Positions 16,900 to 25,161 of a DNA stretch of 64,000 bases are shown here, one piece after another. Every line of letters starts with the position of its first letter. The first letter of the stretch is position 1. A program made the translations under genes and the position numbers. The notes beneath the pieces were generated by a model. That model saw only the letters and a list, made by a program, of their open reading frames with translations, made no database searches and was not told the origin of the DNA. Source of the stretch: Novosphingobium sp. (GTDB lineage Bacteria; Pseudomonadota; Alphaproteobacteria; Sphingomonadales; Sphingomonadaceae). The stretch covers positions 62,001-126,000 of the forward strand of contig JAGHZR010000024.1 of assembly GCA_017745295.1 (NCBI GenBank), given 5' to 3'.

Positions 16900-18521
16900 A
16901 GGCCGACGTCACGCACCCGGTGCTATCGGCACCGGCCCGCCACGTCGCCCGCGGCGGATGGTATGCGCTGGCCCTGATCGCGCTGACCAACGCCATGAGC
17001 CTGCTTGACCGCCAGATCCTCGCCATCCTGGCCCCGGCGATCAAACAGGACCTCGCCATCGGCGATGCCGAGATGGGGCTGCTGTTCGGTACTGTCTTTG
17101 CGCTGTTCTACGCGCTGTTCTCGCTGCCGGTCGGGCGGCTTGCGGACGGCTGGCTGCGCGGCAGGCTGCTCTCGCTCAGCATTCTGTTCTGGTCCGCCGC
17201 GACCGCGATGGCGGGAATGACATCGAGCTTCGCCATGCTCGCCACGTCCCGTCTCTGCGTCGGCATCGGCGAGGCCGCGACGCAGCCCGCCGGAACCTCG
17301 CTGATCTACGACTACTGGCCGCGCCATCGCCGCGGCTTCGTGATGGCGGTCATGGCCTCGGCCATCGCGCTGGGCCTCGGCGGATCGCTGGTGCTGGGCG
17401 GCCTCGCGGCCCAGATGTGGAGCGACGCCTTCGCCCCCGGCACCGCACCGTTCGGCCTCAAGGGCTGGCAGTTCGCCTTCCTCGTCGCCGCCGCGCCGGG
17501 TTTCGTGCTGTCGCTCTTCCTCTGGCGCCTGCGCGAACCGGAGCGCGGCGCGATGGACGGAATCGCCAGCCCGCCCGACCCACACCCGTTCCGCGCCAGC
17601 CTCTCGCTGCTCGGCGCGGTGACGCCGGGCGCGCATTGGGTTGCGATGGCCCTGCGTCGGACGAGCGGGCGCAGCCTGGCACTCAATCTGGGCGCGCTGG
17701 CTGCCATCGCCGCCCTGATGATCCTTCTCGCCCGCGTCGGGATGCGCCATTCGCCGCGCCCGCCGCTCGGCTTCGGCGCTTTCACGATCGACCCACACGT
17801 CCTGCAATGGCTGGTGATCGGCGTCGGCATGCTGGTCGTGGTCAACTTGCTGCAAGGCGTGAAGGCGCGCGACAGTCAGGCTTTCCGCGTCATCGCCGGA
17901 TCGCCGACGCTGATCATGGCCATGGCCGTCGGCACGCTGCAATCGACGATCAACTACGGGATGATGGCCTTCAACCCCAGTTTCCTGATCCGCACCTACC
18001 ACCTCTCGCTGGCCGACACCGCCTTGCAGTTCGGCCTGCTCTCCGCCGCGACCGGCATCGTCGGCCCGCTGCTCTGGGGCCCGCTGTCCGACCGCCTGCA
18101 CTTGCGCTTTCCCGGCGGCGGCCGCGCGGGGATCGCGCTGCTGTCGATGGGCCTGTCACCGTTGCTGTCGTTCTGGGTCTACTGGGCGCCCGCCCCCGGA
18201 GACTTCTACGCCCGCTTCGTGGTCTATAGCCTGTTGCTGACCGGCTGGATGCCGCCGCTCTACGCGATCCTCTACGACCAGGTGCTGCCGCGCATGCGGG
18301 GGCTGACCGCCAGCCTCTACCTGCTGGTCATGACCATCCTCGGCATGGGCGTGGGACCTTACGTCGTCGGCCTGATCTCCGATGCGACCGGCGACTTGCG
18401 CACCGCGATGCTGAGCATCAACGTCGTGGCCCTGCCGATCGTGGTGCTGCTGCTGCTCATTTCCCGCCGGGTCGCTCGCGACGAGGCCGGTCTCACGATC
18501 CGCGCCGGCATCGCCGACTGA
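16896..18521 (+). CDS. MFS transporter (spinster-like), GTG start
   Basis: A 541-residue inner-membrane MFS carrier. Helix 1 is WYALALIALTNAMSLLDRQILAIL, the loop 2-3 motif is LPVGRLADGWLRGRLL, and a long hydrophilic insertion (about residues 205-245) separates the two six-helix halves. The start is GTG at 16896, overlapping the ligW stop in GTGA, which couples their translation; no in-frame ATG precedes the first helix. Co-expression with ligW points to uptake or efflux of carboxylated lignin monomers or dimers such as DDVA derivatives (inference). A hairpin with a T-rich tail follows at 18559-18587, probably ending the operon. Confidence 0.85.
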   Translation: MKADVTHPVLSAPARHVARGGWYALALIALTNAMSLLDRQILAILAPAIKQDLAIGDAEMGLLFGTVFALFYALFSLPVGRLADGWLRGRLLSLSILFWSAATAMAGMTSSFAMLATSRLCVGIGEAATQPAGTSLIYDYWPRHRRGFVMAVMASAIALGLGGSLVLGGLAAQMWSDAFAPGTAPFGLKGWQFAFLVAAAPGFVLSLFLWRLREPERGAMDGIASPPDPHPFRASLSLLGAVTPGAHWVAMALRRTSGRSLALNLGALAAIAALMILLARVGMRHSPRPPLGFGAFTIDPHVLQWLVIGVGMLVVVNLLQGVKARDSQAFRVIAGSPTLIMAMAVGTLQSTINYGMMAFNPSFLIRTYHLSLADTALQFGLLSAATGIVGPLLWGPLSDRLHLRFPGGGRAGIALLSMGLSPLLSFWVYWAPAPGDFYARFVVYSLLLTGWMPPLYAILYDQVLPRMRGLTASLYLLVMTILGMGVGPYVVGLISDATGDLRTAMLSINVVALPIVVLLLLISRRVARDEAGLTIRAGIAD

Positions 18522-18558
18522 ATTTCACGCGCCCGTCCGGCTTCCGGCCGGTTCGGGA

Positions 18559-18587
18559 AGAAGCCGGTCGCTCCGGCATCGGCTTCT
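18559..18587. terminator. Probable terminator after the ligW-MFS operon
   Basis: AGAAGCCG ... CGGCTTCT, an 8-base perfect stem with a 13-base loop, followed on the + strand by CCTCTTTTCTT. It lies between convergent genes (MFS ends 18521, dioxygenase stop 18598) and may act in both directions. Confidence 0.6.
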
Positions 18588-18597
18588 CCTCTTTTCT

Positions 18598-20067
18598 TCA
18601 GGCGGCGAGTCCGATCGCACCCGCTTCGGCCCAATTGCCATGAAGCCCGAAACGCAGCCGGATCGGCACGTGGATCGTCGCGACCGGCCCTTTCTCGATA
18701 TCGAGCGCCTCGAAGATCAGCAGGTCGCTGCGATGCTCTTCCAGCCGGTTGCAGACCTGCACGATCCAGCCGTCTCCTTCCGGCGCGTCGGGCGCGCGGG
18801 GCACGAAGCAAGGCTCCTGCAAGCTGGAGACCGGCCCGCACCACCAGTGTTGCTCGCGCCCGCTTCCCAGGTCCTTGAGGAACAGGCAGTTCATCAGCAA
18901 GCCGCCCGCGCTGCCGCCGCGCAGTTCGACGGGGCGGCGCATGTCCATCTCCAGCATCCAGCCATAGCGTGTCTTGCGCCCCGTAAAGCGATCGTCGATG
19001 CGCGGGAATTCGGCGGCGGTATCGGACAGGCGCGTGACGGCATCGAAAGCCTCGCCATTGGCGGCCATGTCCACCGTCCAGTCGGTCAGGTAGCTCATCG
19101 CCTCCATGCCGTTGAACGGCGCCCCGTGAACGTCCGGGAAGAACGGAAACATGTTGTTCTTCGCCTCGGCGGTGAGGAAGTGAACTTTCGATCCCTCCTG
19201 CCACGCATTGAGGACATGGCTGGCAAAGCAGTTGTCGCGGCGGAACCAGCGGATTTCCTCGCCTGCCACCCCTTCCCGGCGCGGCAATATGCCGAGATAG
19301 ACCGGCAAATTGGTGTCGAAGCCGAAATGCGGCAGGCCCTGCTCCAGCCGCTCCCAGCTGCCGATCGAAGGTACGATGTGGATCGCGAGGTAGTCTTCGG
19401 TGATCGCGAAGTCGTGCATCATGCAATAGTAGGGCGCCTTGAACCACACCTCGCGCAGCAGTTCGCCCGCCGGACTCACTTCGTAATAGGCGACATCGTC
19501 AGTGCAGAGGCCCGAGGCGGCGTAGCCGATCGCCACCATATTGCCGGTGGCGGGATCGACCTTGGGATGCGCGGTGAAAGTCTGCCCGCGCATGGCGCCG
19601 CCGAATGTCTCGAAACCGATCGTCTCCATGGTCGCCGGATCCATCAGCAGGGCGGGGCCGTCCTCCTTCATCGCCCAGAGCTTGCCGGCATGGATCCAGG
19701 CATTGGTATTGGCAGTGGAGCGGAACCGGCCCGCCACGGCCGGATCGTCGGTAAGCGGATTGCGATAGGCGCCGAACAGCGCCTCGCCCGCCTCATGCTC
19801 CAGCTTCCACTTGTCGGTATGCGCCCAGCGCTGACGCAAGTCGCACCGGCCGTCATGGATGTGGAACCGGGTGATCATGCCGTCGCCATTGAAAGCGATG
19901 TCGTCGCCGAGCCGTGGCGGGAACTGCGGGTCGGGCTGGACGCGGAAGAACGCGCCGTCCAGTTCGGGCGGGATCGTGCCTTCATGCGCGAGATCGGCGA
20001 TATCCGCCTCGATCCGCGACGGGGTGTTGAACCCGGTGAAACTCGGGGTTTGCGGAAAATGGGCCAT
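18598..20067 (-). CDS. Lignostilbene-alpha,beta-dioxygenase
   Basis: A 489-residue carotenoid-cleavage-oxygenase-fold enzyme with non-haem Fe(II) held by four His: H167 (FTAHPKV), H218 (CMMHDF), H284 (FASHVL) and H476 (FGLHGN). It splits the central double bond of hydroxystilbenes; lignostilbene gives two vanillins. The residues I recall as recognising the 4-hydroxyl in LsdA, F59, Y101 and K134, occur here at exactly those positions, and the N-terminus MAHFPQTPSFTGFN matches the family, so assignment to lignostilbene rather than carotenoid dioxygenases is firm. GGAGAGG precedes ATG 20067. Divergent from a MarR gene with a shared palindrome at 20100-20118. No signal peptide, so cytosolic. Confidence 0.93.
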   Translation of the reverse strand: MAHFPQTPSFTGFNTPSRIEADIADLAHEGTIPPELDGAFFRVQPDPQFPPRLGDDIAFNGDGMITRFHIHDGRCDLRQRWAHTDKWKLEHEAGEALFGAYRNPLTDDPAVAGRFRSTANTNAWIHAGKLWAMKEDGPALLMDPATMETIGFETFGGAMRGQTFTAHPKVDPATGNMVAIGYAASGLCTDDVAYYEVSPAGELLREVWFKAPYYCMMHDFAITEDYLAIHIVPSIGSWERLEQGLPHFGFDTNLPVYLGILPRREGVAGEEIRWFRRDNCFASHVLNAWQEGSKVHFLTAEAKNNMFPFFPDVHGAPFNGMEAMSYLTDWTVDMAANGEAFDAVTRLSDTAAEFPRIDDRFTGRKTRYGWMLEMDMRRPVELRGGSAGGLLMNCLFLKDLGSGREQHWWCGPVSSLQEPCFVPRAPDAPEGDGWIVQVCNRLEEHRSDLLIFEALDIEKGPVATIHVPIRLRFGLHGNWAEAGAIGLAA

Positions 20068-20099
20068 GACCTCTCCAGTCGCTTATTATTGCCGCGATA

Positions 20100-20118
20100 T
20101 TGTATGCTATACTAACAT
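20100..20118. promoter_or_regulatory. Operator-like element TTGTATGC-N3-ACTAACAT
   Basis: Lies in the 105-base divergent region between the lignostilbene dioxygenase and the MarR gene. It matches the element at 12002-12020 at 14 of 16 arm positions with the same 3-base spacer, and includes the internal dyad GTAT-GCT-ATAC. The adjacent MarR regulator is the obvious candidate binder. Confidence 0.6.
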
Positions 20119-20172
20119 TTATTTTCCAAGCCATCGCTTGACGATTCCCGCAAACGCTCGCAACAGGGTGAA

Positions 20173-20640
20173 ATGAAAGACCCCGAAACATTCGCTGGAC
20201 TGACAGCCGGCCGCACGCTCGATCATGTCCTCGACTTGCACCTGCGACTGGCCCAAAGCGCCACGCAGCGCCGTTTTTCGGAGATTTTCAGCGACCTCGG
20301 CATTACCCAGACGCAGCTTACCGCGATGCTGCTGATCGCCGAGACCCCCGGCACCTCGCAGGCCGACATCGGCCGTACGCTCCAGATGGACCGCGCCACG
20401 GTGATGGGCATCATCAATCGCCTGGAAGGGCGCAGCCTTATCGTCCGCGGTCAGTCCACCGAGGACCGCCGCCGCCAGACGCTGGAGATCACCGAACAGG
20501 GTGTCGCCATGCTCTCGGCTGCACACGAACGCAGCGGTGAACTCGGCCTGTGGCTGCGCGAACGGTTTTCCGATGCCGAGTTTCACATGCTCGCCGCCCT
20601 GCTGAAGCGCATTCACGAGGTCGATATCGGCGGGCTTTGA
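20173..20640 (+). CDS. MarR-family transcriptional regulator
   Basis: A 155-residue winged-helix regulator. The DNA-binding domain spans about residues 35-110: ITQTQLTAMLLIAETPGTSQ, then the recognition helix DRATVMGIINRLEGRSLI and the wing GQSTEDRRRQTLEI. The flanking helices form the dimer interface. Many MarR proteins respond directly to phenolic ligands, and the divergent neighbour is the lignostilbene dioxygenase, so it likely represses that gene, and perhaps the SDR/MFS divergent promoter at 12002, until a phenolic inducer binds (inference). ATG 20173 has CAGGGTGA upstream. It is convergent with the leftward MFS gene that ends at 20686. Confidence 0.88.
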   Translation: MKDPETFAGLTAGRTLDHVLDLHLRLAQSATQRRFSEIFSDLGITQTQLTAMLLIAETPGTSQADIGRTLQMDRATVMGIINRLEGRSLIVRGQSTEDRRRQTLEITEQGVAMLSAAHERSGELGLWLRERFSDAEFHMLAALLKRIHEVDIGGL

Positions 20641-20685
20641 CGTTCACGCCAACAAGGTGGAAGTACCCTCCAACCGCTGGGCGCC

Positions 20686-21993
20686 TCAGCCGCGCATGCG
20701 CAGCTTCATGAACAGCAGGGCGATCGCGGCGAGCAACGAACCGCTGGCGATCAGTGTCGAAACCATGGCCAGCGACAGGCCCGCCTCGAACAGCATGCCC
20801 GCCACGATGGGCGAAAGCGCCGCCCCGCCGCGCCCCACACCGATCGCGAAGCCGGTGCCGGTCGCCCGCACGTGGGTCGGGAAGGCGCGGGCAAAGATCG
20901 TGTAGAGCCCGGAAACCGCGCTATTGGTGAAAAGGCCCGATACGAAAGCCAGCGCCGAAAGCCCGGTCAGCGTGGTCGCCCCGAAGGCGCCGAACAGGGC
21001 GATCATGATCCACGAGCCCAGCAGGGCGGCCACCGTCGCGCCTTGCAGCGGCAGGCGCTGGACGATGAAGCCGAACACCCCGCCGCCTATGGCGCCACCG
21101 AGATTCGCCCAGACGAGAACCCCGGCCGCTTCGGGGGGAGGAAAGCCGATGTCGACCACGATCTTCGGCACCCATTTCAGGATGAAATAGAAGCTGACGA
21201 GATGCGCGAAGTAGGCGAAAGTGACGAGCAGCGTCGTCGCCAGCAGGCCGGGGCGCAGGATATCCGCAAGCGACGCCCCCGCCTCTTCGCGGGTCGTCGG
21301 CGGCAGGTCATCGACCGGCGGATGGCCGCAGCGCGCGAGGAGCCGGTTGACCCGTTCCAGCGTATCCGGCCTGCGCCGCACCAGCAGGAACGGCACCGGC
21401 TCCGGGACGAAGAACCACACGAGCGGAAGGAAGGCTGCCGTCGCCAGGCAGCCGAACCAGAAGATCGCGTGCCAGTCGAACATAGTCAGCAGCCAGGCGG
21501 AGACAAGACCGCCCGCCACCGCGCCCAGCGGATAGCCGATCACCATGATCGCCAGCGCCACGTTGCGATAGCGCGCATTGGCGAATTCCGCCGTCACCGC
21601 ATTGATCGCAGCGAGCATGCCGCCGATCCCAAGCCCGGTAAGCACGCGCCAGAGCGAAAGCGTCAGCACGTCCTGCGCCTGCGTCGCCATGGCCATGCCC
21701 AGCACCATGATACAGAGGCAACCGAGGATGGCATGACGACGCCCGATCCGGTCCGCGACGCCGCCCAGGACGACCGAACCGATGGCCATGCCGATCAGTT
21801 CCATCGACAGAACGACCCCCAGAGCCACCCGGTCGATCCCCCAGTCGGCAGCGATGCCGGGAGAAGCGAAGCTGATCGAGAGCACGTCGAACCCGTCGAG
21901 CGCATTGAGTCCGACCATGATCGCCACGGCCGCGACTTGCCCCTTCGACATGGGCGCTCGCTCGATGATCTCGCGCGGATCTGCTGTCGGCAC
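20686..21993 (-). CDS. MFS transporter, aromatic acid:H+ symporter (PcaK-like)
   Basis: A 435-residue 12-helix carrier of the AAHS family, which imports benzoates and similar aromatic acids. The family hallmark DGFD lies in helix 1 (NALDGFDVLSISFASPGI) and the loop 2-3 motif is GGVADRIGRRHAIL. I place the start at GTG 21993, preceded by GAGGGGGAAGG. A TTG at 22056 would overlap the upstream NTF2-like stop, but the stretch between holds a strong hairpin (22019-22042), arguing that it is untranslated. It is the last gene of the ligF-ligE-ligG-aldehyde dehydrogenase-NTF2-like operon, and should bring in an aromatic acid used by that pathway. Confidence 0.85.
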   Translation of the reverse strand: MPTADPREIIERAPMSKGQVAAVAIMVGLNALDGFDVLSISFASPGIAADWGIDRVALGVVLSMELIGMAIGSVVLGGVADRIGRRHAILGCLCIMVLGMAMATQAQDVLTLSLWRVLTGLGIGGMLAAINAVTAEFANARYRNVALAIMVIGYPLGAVAGGLVSAWLLTMFDWHAIFWFGCLATAAFLPLVWFFVPEPVPFLLVRRRPDTLERVNRLLARCGHPPVDDLPPTTREEAGASLADILRPGLLATTLLVTFAYFAHLVSFYFILKWVPKIVVDIGFPPPEAAGVLVWANLGGAIGGGVFGFIVQRLPLQGATVAALLGSWIMIALFGAFGATTLTGLSALAFVSGLFTNSAVSGLYTIFARAFPTHVRATGTGFAIGVGRGGAALSPIVAGMLFEAGLSLAMVSTLIASGSLLAAIALLFMKLRMRG

Positions 21994-22018
21994 GCCTTCC
22001 CCCTCTTTTGCGATTGCC

Positions 22019-22042
22019 CGGCCGGAGCCGACGCTCCGGCCG
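22019..22042. other. Perfect stem-loop between NTF2-like and PcaK-like genes
   Basis: CGGCCGGAGC, loop CGAC, GCTCCGGCCG: a 10-base perfect stem with a tetraloop inside the leftward operon. No U-tract follows on the transcribed strand, so it looks more like an mRNA processing or stability element, or an attenuator, than a terminator. Confidence 0.55.
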
Positions 22043-22052
22043 TTTACGACAT

Positions 22053-22778
22053 TCAAACCGCTTCCTGCCCCGCCAGCACGTTACCGAACCGCGGATGCGC
22101 AAAATGCATCGGCACGTCCTGACGATAGGGCCAGGTCAGCCGGTGGACACCAGGCGGCAGCAGGCGGTCGGGCCCGATCGGATCTTCGGGGAACGTTCGC
22201 GTGGCAGGCTGGAGATGCGAAGTGGTGTGGGCCCAGCCGTCCTCGTAATTGCCTTGCCATTGCATCATGTAGTCGAGCCGCTTGATCTTCCAGGCGCCAT
22301 TCTCGCGCACGTAGTCGTTCTCATAAATACCGGCTTCCATGAACTGCTGCGGCATGACCGCCTCGCGCGTGTCCTGGAAATCGTCGTGCCAGCCGCCGAA
22401 CAGCAGACCGCGAAACCGGCCTTTCGCGGTCTGCCGGTCGGGCGCGACGGTAATCACGTCCTGCATCTGGAAATGGTCGAGCAGCAGCCCGTCGACCGGC
22501 CCCGGCCTGCCCCCGGTGAAACGCTGCTGGATCCAGTCTCCGTAGAGCCGCCGGACACCGGCATGCCCCACGTACTCGCCGGAAAGGAAGACGACGACGC
22601 CGTCCTCGGCGAAAAGCTCGGCTACCTGATCGGGTAGATTGAAATCGATGTAATAGCCGTAGGCCCAGTGCAGCCGCCGGATCGCGTTCACATCCTCCAG
22701 TTCGCCGACACGGTGCTCCAACGCAGCGAGACGCCGCTCGACATCCACAGGCAGGCCATTTGTACCGGGTTCTGGCAT
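22053..22778 (-). CDS. NTF2/SnoaL-like protein, paralogue of 13533-14297
   Basis: A 241-residue NTF2-fold protein. It opens with a short helical segment (VERRLAALEHRVGELEDVNAIRRL), then IDFNLPDQVAELFAEDG, GHAGVRRLYGDWIQQRFTGG and AGIYENDYVRENGAWKIKRL. The alignment with the protein at 13533 runs end to end, including the YxxxID and GIYEN-Y motifs. It sits between the aldehyde dehydrogenase and the PcaK-like carrier of the ligFEG operon. Either paralogue could be the diarylpropane gamma-formaldehyde lyase; this one may instead act on a beta-ether intermediate such as beta-hydroxypropiovanillone (a cofactorless C-C lyase or dehydratase; inference). GAGGAGAGGG precedes ATG 22778. Confidence 0.7.
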   Translation of the reverse strand: MPEPGTNGLPVDVERRLAALEHRVGELEDVNAIRRLHWAYGYYIDFNLPDQVAELFAEDGVVVFLSGEYVGHAGVRRLYGDWIQQRFTGGRPGPVDGLLLDHFQMQDVITVAPDRQTAKGRFRGLLFGGWHDDFQDTREAVMPQQFMEAGIYENDYVRENGAWKIKRLDYMMQWQGNYEDGWAHTTSHLQPATRTFPEDPIGPDRLLPPGVHRLTWPYRQDVPMHFAHPRFGNVLAGQEAV

Positions 22779-22848
22779 CGCGCCCTCTCCTCGTTTTTCC
22801 CCCGGCAGCCTTGCATCTGCCGGGGGATGCGCCTCGATTACACCGCGC

Positions 22849-24285
22849 TTAGGCCTCTACCGGCTGGTACTGGCCGATCACCGACTTCACTTCGAGAAAT
22901 TCCTCGATGCCGAACCTGCCGAACTCGCGGCCGTTGCCGGACTGCTTGTAGCCCCCGAACGGCATGTCGAAGGCAAGGCCGCCCGCATTCACGAAGACCG
23001 CGCCTGCGCGCAGCTTGCCCACCAGCTTGCCCGCCCGCGCCGGATCGCCTGCGATATAGGCGCCGAGACCATAGGGCGTATCGTTGGCGATACGCACGGC
23101 CTCGGCTTCGTCCTCGTAAGGCATGATGACCAGGACCGGCCCGAAGATCTCCTCCTGCGCGATCGTCATATCCGGCGTGACATCGGCGAATACGGTCGGC
23201 TTGACGTAATAGCCCTTGTCCAGACCGTCGGGCCGTCCAAGCCCGCCAGTCACCAGCCGCGCACCTTCGTCGATGCCCTTCCGGATCAGGCCCTGGATCT
23301 TCTCGTACTGCGCCTTGTTCACCACCGGGCCGATGTGCGGCCCTTCGCTGAGCGGATCGCCCACCGGCTTGGCCGCGAACATTTCGCCCACCTTCTCCGC
23401 CGCCGCGTCATGCTGCGAGCGGTGGACGAGCATGCGCGTCGGCGCGACGCAGCTCTGCCCGGAATTGAGCAGGACCCCGCCCACGCCGCCCGGCAGCGCC
23501 ACATCGAGCGGCGTGCCTTCAAGGATGATGTTCGGCGACTTGCCGCCCAGTTCCTGCGACACGCGCTTCACGGTATCAGCGGCGTTCTTCGCCACCATGA
23601 TCCCGGCGCGGGTCGAACCGGTGAAGGAAATCATGTCGATCCCCGGATGGCGCGCCAGCGCCGTGCCCACTTCGGCGCCGTCCCCCTGCACGAGATTGAA
23701 CACGCCAGCCGGAACCCCCGCCGCCGCCATCACTTCGGCGAAGATCGCGGCGGAACTGGGAGCTTCCTCGCTGGGCTTGAGGATCATCGTGCATCCGGCG
23801 GCGAGACAGGGGCCGACTTTGGCGACGATCTGGTTCATCGGCCAGTTCCACGGCGTGATCAGCGCGACGACGCCGATCGGCTCGCGCACGACGGTATTGT
23901 CGCCGATCTTCTCCGAGAATTCGAACTGCGAAAGCGCCGCCAGCGCCTGCCCGAGATGACCCAGACCCGATCCCGCCTGCGCGGTGGAGGCGGTGGAAAT
24001 CGGGCAACCCATTTCCGTGGCGATGGCCTCGGCAATGTCGGGGATGCGGGCCTTGTAGGCTTCGATCACGCGCTCGATCAGCGCGATGCGTTCCTGCCTG
24101 GTGGTCTGCGAGAACGTCTCGAAAGCCCGGCGCGCGGCTTCCACGGCAAGGTCGACGTCGGCCGCGGTGCCCAGCACGATCTCGCTGGCCTGCCCCTCGG
24201 TCGCCGGGTTGATGACCGAATGGCGACGACCGCCCCGGCTGTCGATCCAGCGGCCGTCGATATAGTTCTGCAGATAGCTCTTCAT
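22849..24285 (-). CDS. NAD-dependent aldehyde dehydrogenase
   Basis: A 478-residue ALDH with full catalytic equipment: TPWNWPMNQIVAK, KPSEEAPSS, the cofactor turn FTGSTRAG, general-base Glu in SQELGGKSPNII (about residue 252) and nucleophilic Cys in NSGQSCVAPTRM (about residue 286). Start ATG 24285 follows GGGAGCAGG; the frame is open for a further 64 codons upstream but inside the ligG end. It lies 40 bases downstream of ligG in the ligF-ligE-ligG operon. In SYK-6 the LigG product beta-hydroxypropiovanillone is oxidised to vanilloyl acetaldehyde and then by ALDHs to vanilloyl acetate; this enzyme is a good candidate for that second oxidation (inference). Confidence 0.88.
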   Translation of the reverse strand: MKSYLQNYIDGRWIDSRGGRRHSVINPATEGQASEIVLGTAADVDLAVEAARRAFETFSQTTRQERIALIERVIEAYKARIPDIAEAIATEMGCPISTASTAQAGSGLGHLGQALAALSQFEFSEKIGDNTVVREPIGVVALITPWNWPMNQIVAKVGPCLAAGCTMILKPSEEAPSSAAIFAEVMAAAGVPAGVFNLVQGDGAEVGTALARHPGIDMISFTGSTRAGIMVAKNAADTVKRVSQELGGKSPNIILEGTPLDVALPGGVGGVLLNSGQSCVAPTRMLVHRSQHDAAAEKVGEMFAAKPVGDPLSEGPHIGPVVNKAQYEKIQGLIRKGIDEGARLVTGGLGRPDGLDKGYYVKPTVFADVTPDMTIAQEEIFGPVLVIMPYEDEAEAVRIANDTPYGLGAYIAGDPARAGKLVGKLRAGAVFVNAGGLAFDMPFGGYKQSGNGREFGRFGIEEFLEVKSVIGQYQPVEA

Positions 24286-24325
24286 GATCCTGCTCCCGTT
24301 GGAGGGTTGTTCTCGTCGATGTTGG

Positions 24326-25147
24326 TCAGGCCGCCGTGAGCCCGAGTTCGGCGTCGGTGGCCGGGCGTCCCCACTTGTCGCGCGGGGGCATCGGGCGCGT
24401 GCTCCAGGCGGGATCGAGCGTGAAGCTCGACACCGCGCGGCCTTCCGGCAGGCGCCCGTTGCCGCCGCCCTGCGCATAGTCGTAGTAAAGCGTCATCAGT
24501 TCGCGGTGGCCGTGATGGCGCTCCACCACGGGATGCGAAAGACACGCCTCGCGCCAGCGCAGGACGCGGGTCAGGTGCTGCGGCACTTCGTAAGCCTCGT
24601 AATATTCGAGGAACCACAACCGCTTGAACATCGGCGCAAAGGCGACTTCCGCCCAGCCGAAGCGATCGAACAGATAGTCCCCGTCCGGCGCGTAGTGCCG
24701 CAGGAAATCGTCGAGCCGGGCATATTGCGCATCCACTTCGGCGCGATGCTCCTCGCGCTTCGCGGCATCGCGGTTGAGGATCATTCGGTAGCCCGCCCCT
24801 GTGAACTGACCATCGGTAGCGCAGAGCATCGCCTCCACCGCATGTTCGAAGGGATCGGCCCGCGCCACCGGCACTTCGGGGAAGCGATCCTCGAAGTAGC
24901 GCAGGATGACCATGCTTTCCTTCAGCGTTTCCCCGTTTTCCAGCTCCAGCGCCGGAAGCGAGGTGGTCCCCCGCGTCTTGGCGAGCAGCCAGTCCGGCCG
25001 GGCCAGCGAGATGTCGATCTCGTGGTCCGTCATCAAGCCGGACAGCCCCTTGAGGTCGAGCAGCAGCTCGACCCGCTCGGAAAAGGGGCAGCCCGGAATG
25101 TGGTACATCCGCAAGGTCCCGCCCGGCGGCTCGTCATGCCATGCCAT
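24326..25147 (-). CDS. ligG: Glutathione lyase LigG (omega-like GST)
   Basis: A 273-residue cysteine-type glutathione transferase that removes glutathione from alpha-glutathionyl-beta-hydroxypropiovanillone, using a second GSH and releasing GSSG. The catalytic motif is YHIPGCPFSERVELLL near residue 20, with Cys in place of the Tyr/Ser of most GSTs. Other stretches closely match remembered LigG: ARPDWLLAKTRGTTSLPAL, KESMVILRYFE, FGWAEVAFAPMFKRLWFLEYY, LYYDYAQGGGNGRLPEGR and the C-terminal RPMPPRDKWG. ATG 25147 follows GGAG at good spacing; a TTG six codons earlier overlaps the ligE stop. Third gene in the ligF-ligE-ligG order also seen in SYK-6. Confidence 0.95.
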   Translation of the reverse strand: MAWHDEPPGGTLRMYHIPGCPFSERVELLLDLKGLSGLMTDHEIDISLARPDWLLAKTRGTTSLPALELENGETLKESMVILRYFEDRFPEVPVARADPFEHAVEAMLCATDGQFTGAGYRMILNRDAAKREEHRAEVDAQYARLDDFLRHYAPDGDYLFDRFGWAEVAFAPMFKRLWFLEYYEAYEVPQHLTRVLRWREACLSHPVVERHHGHRELMTLYYDYAQGGGNGRLPEGRAVSSFTLDPAWSTRPMPPRDKWGRPATDAELGLTAA

Positions 25148-25161
25148 TGCCTGTGCTCCGT

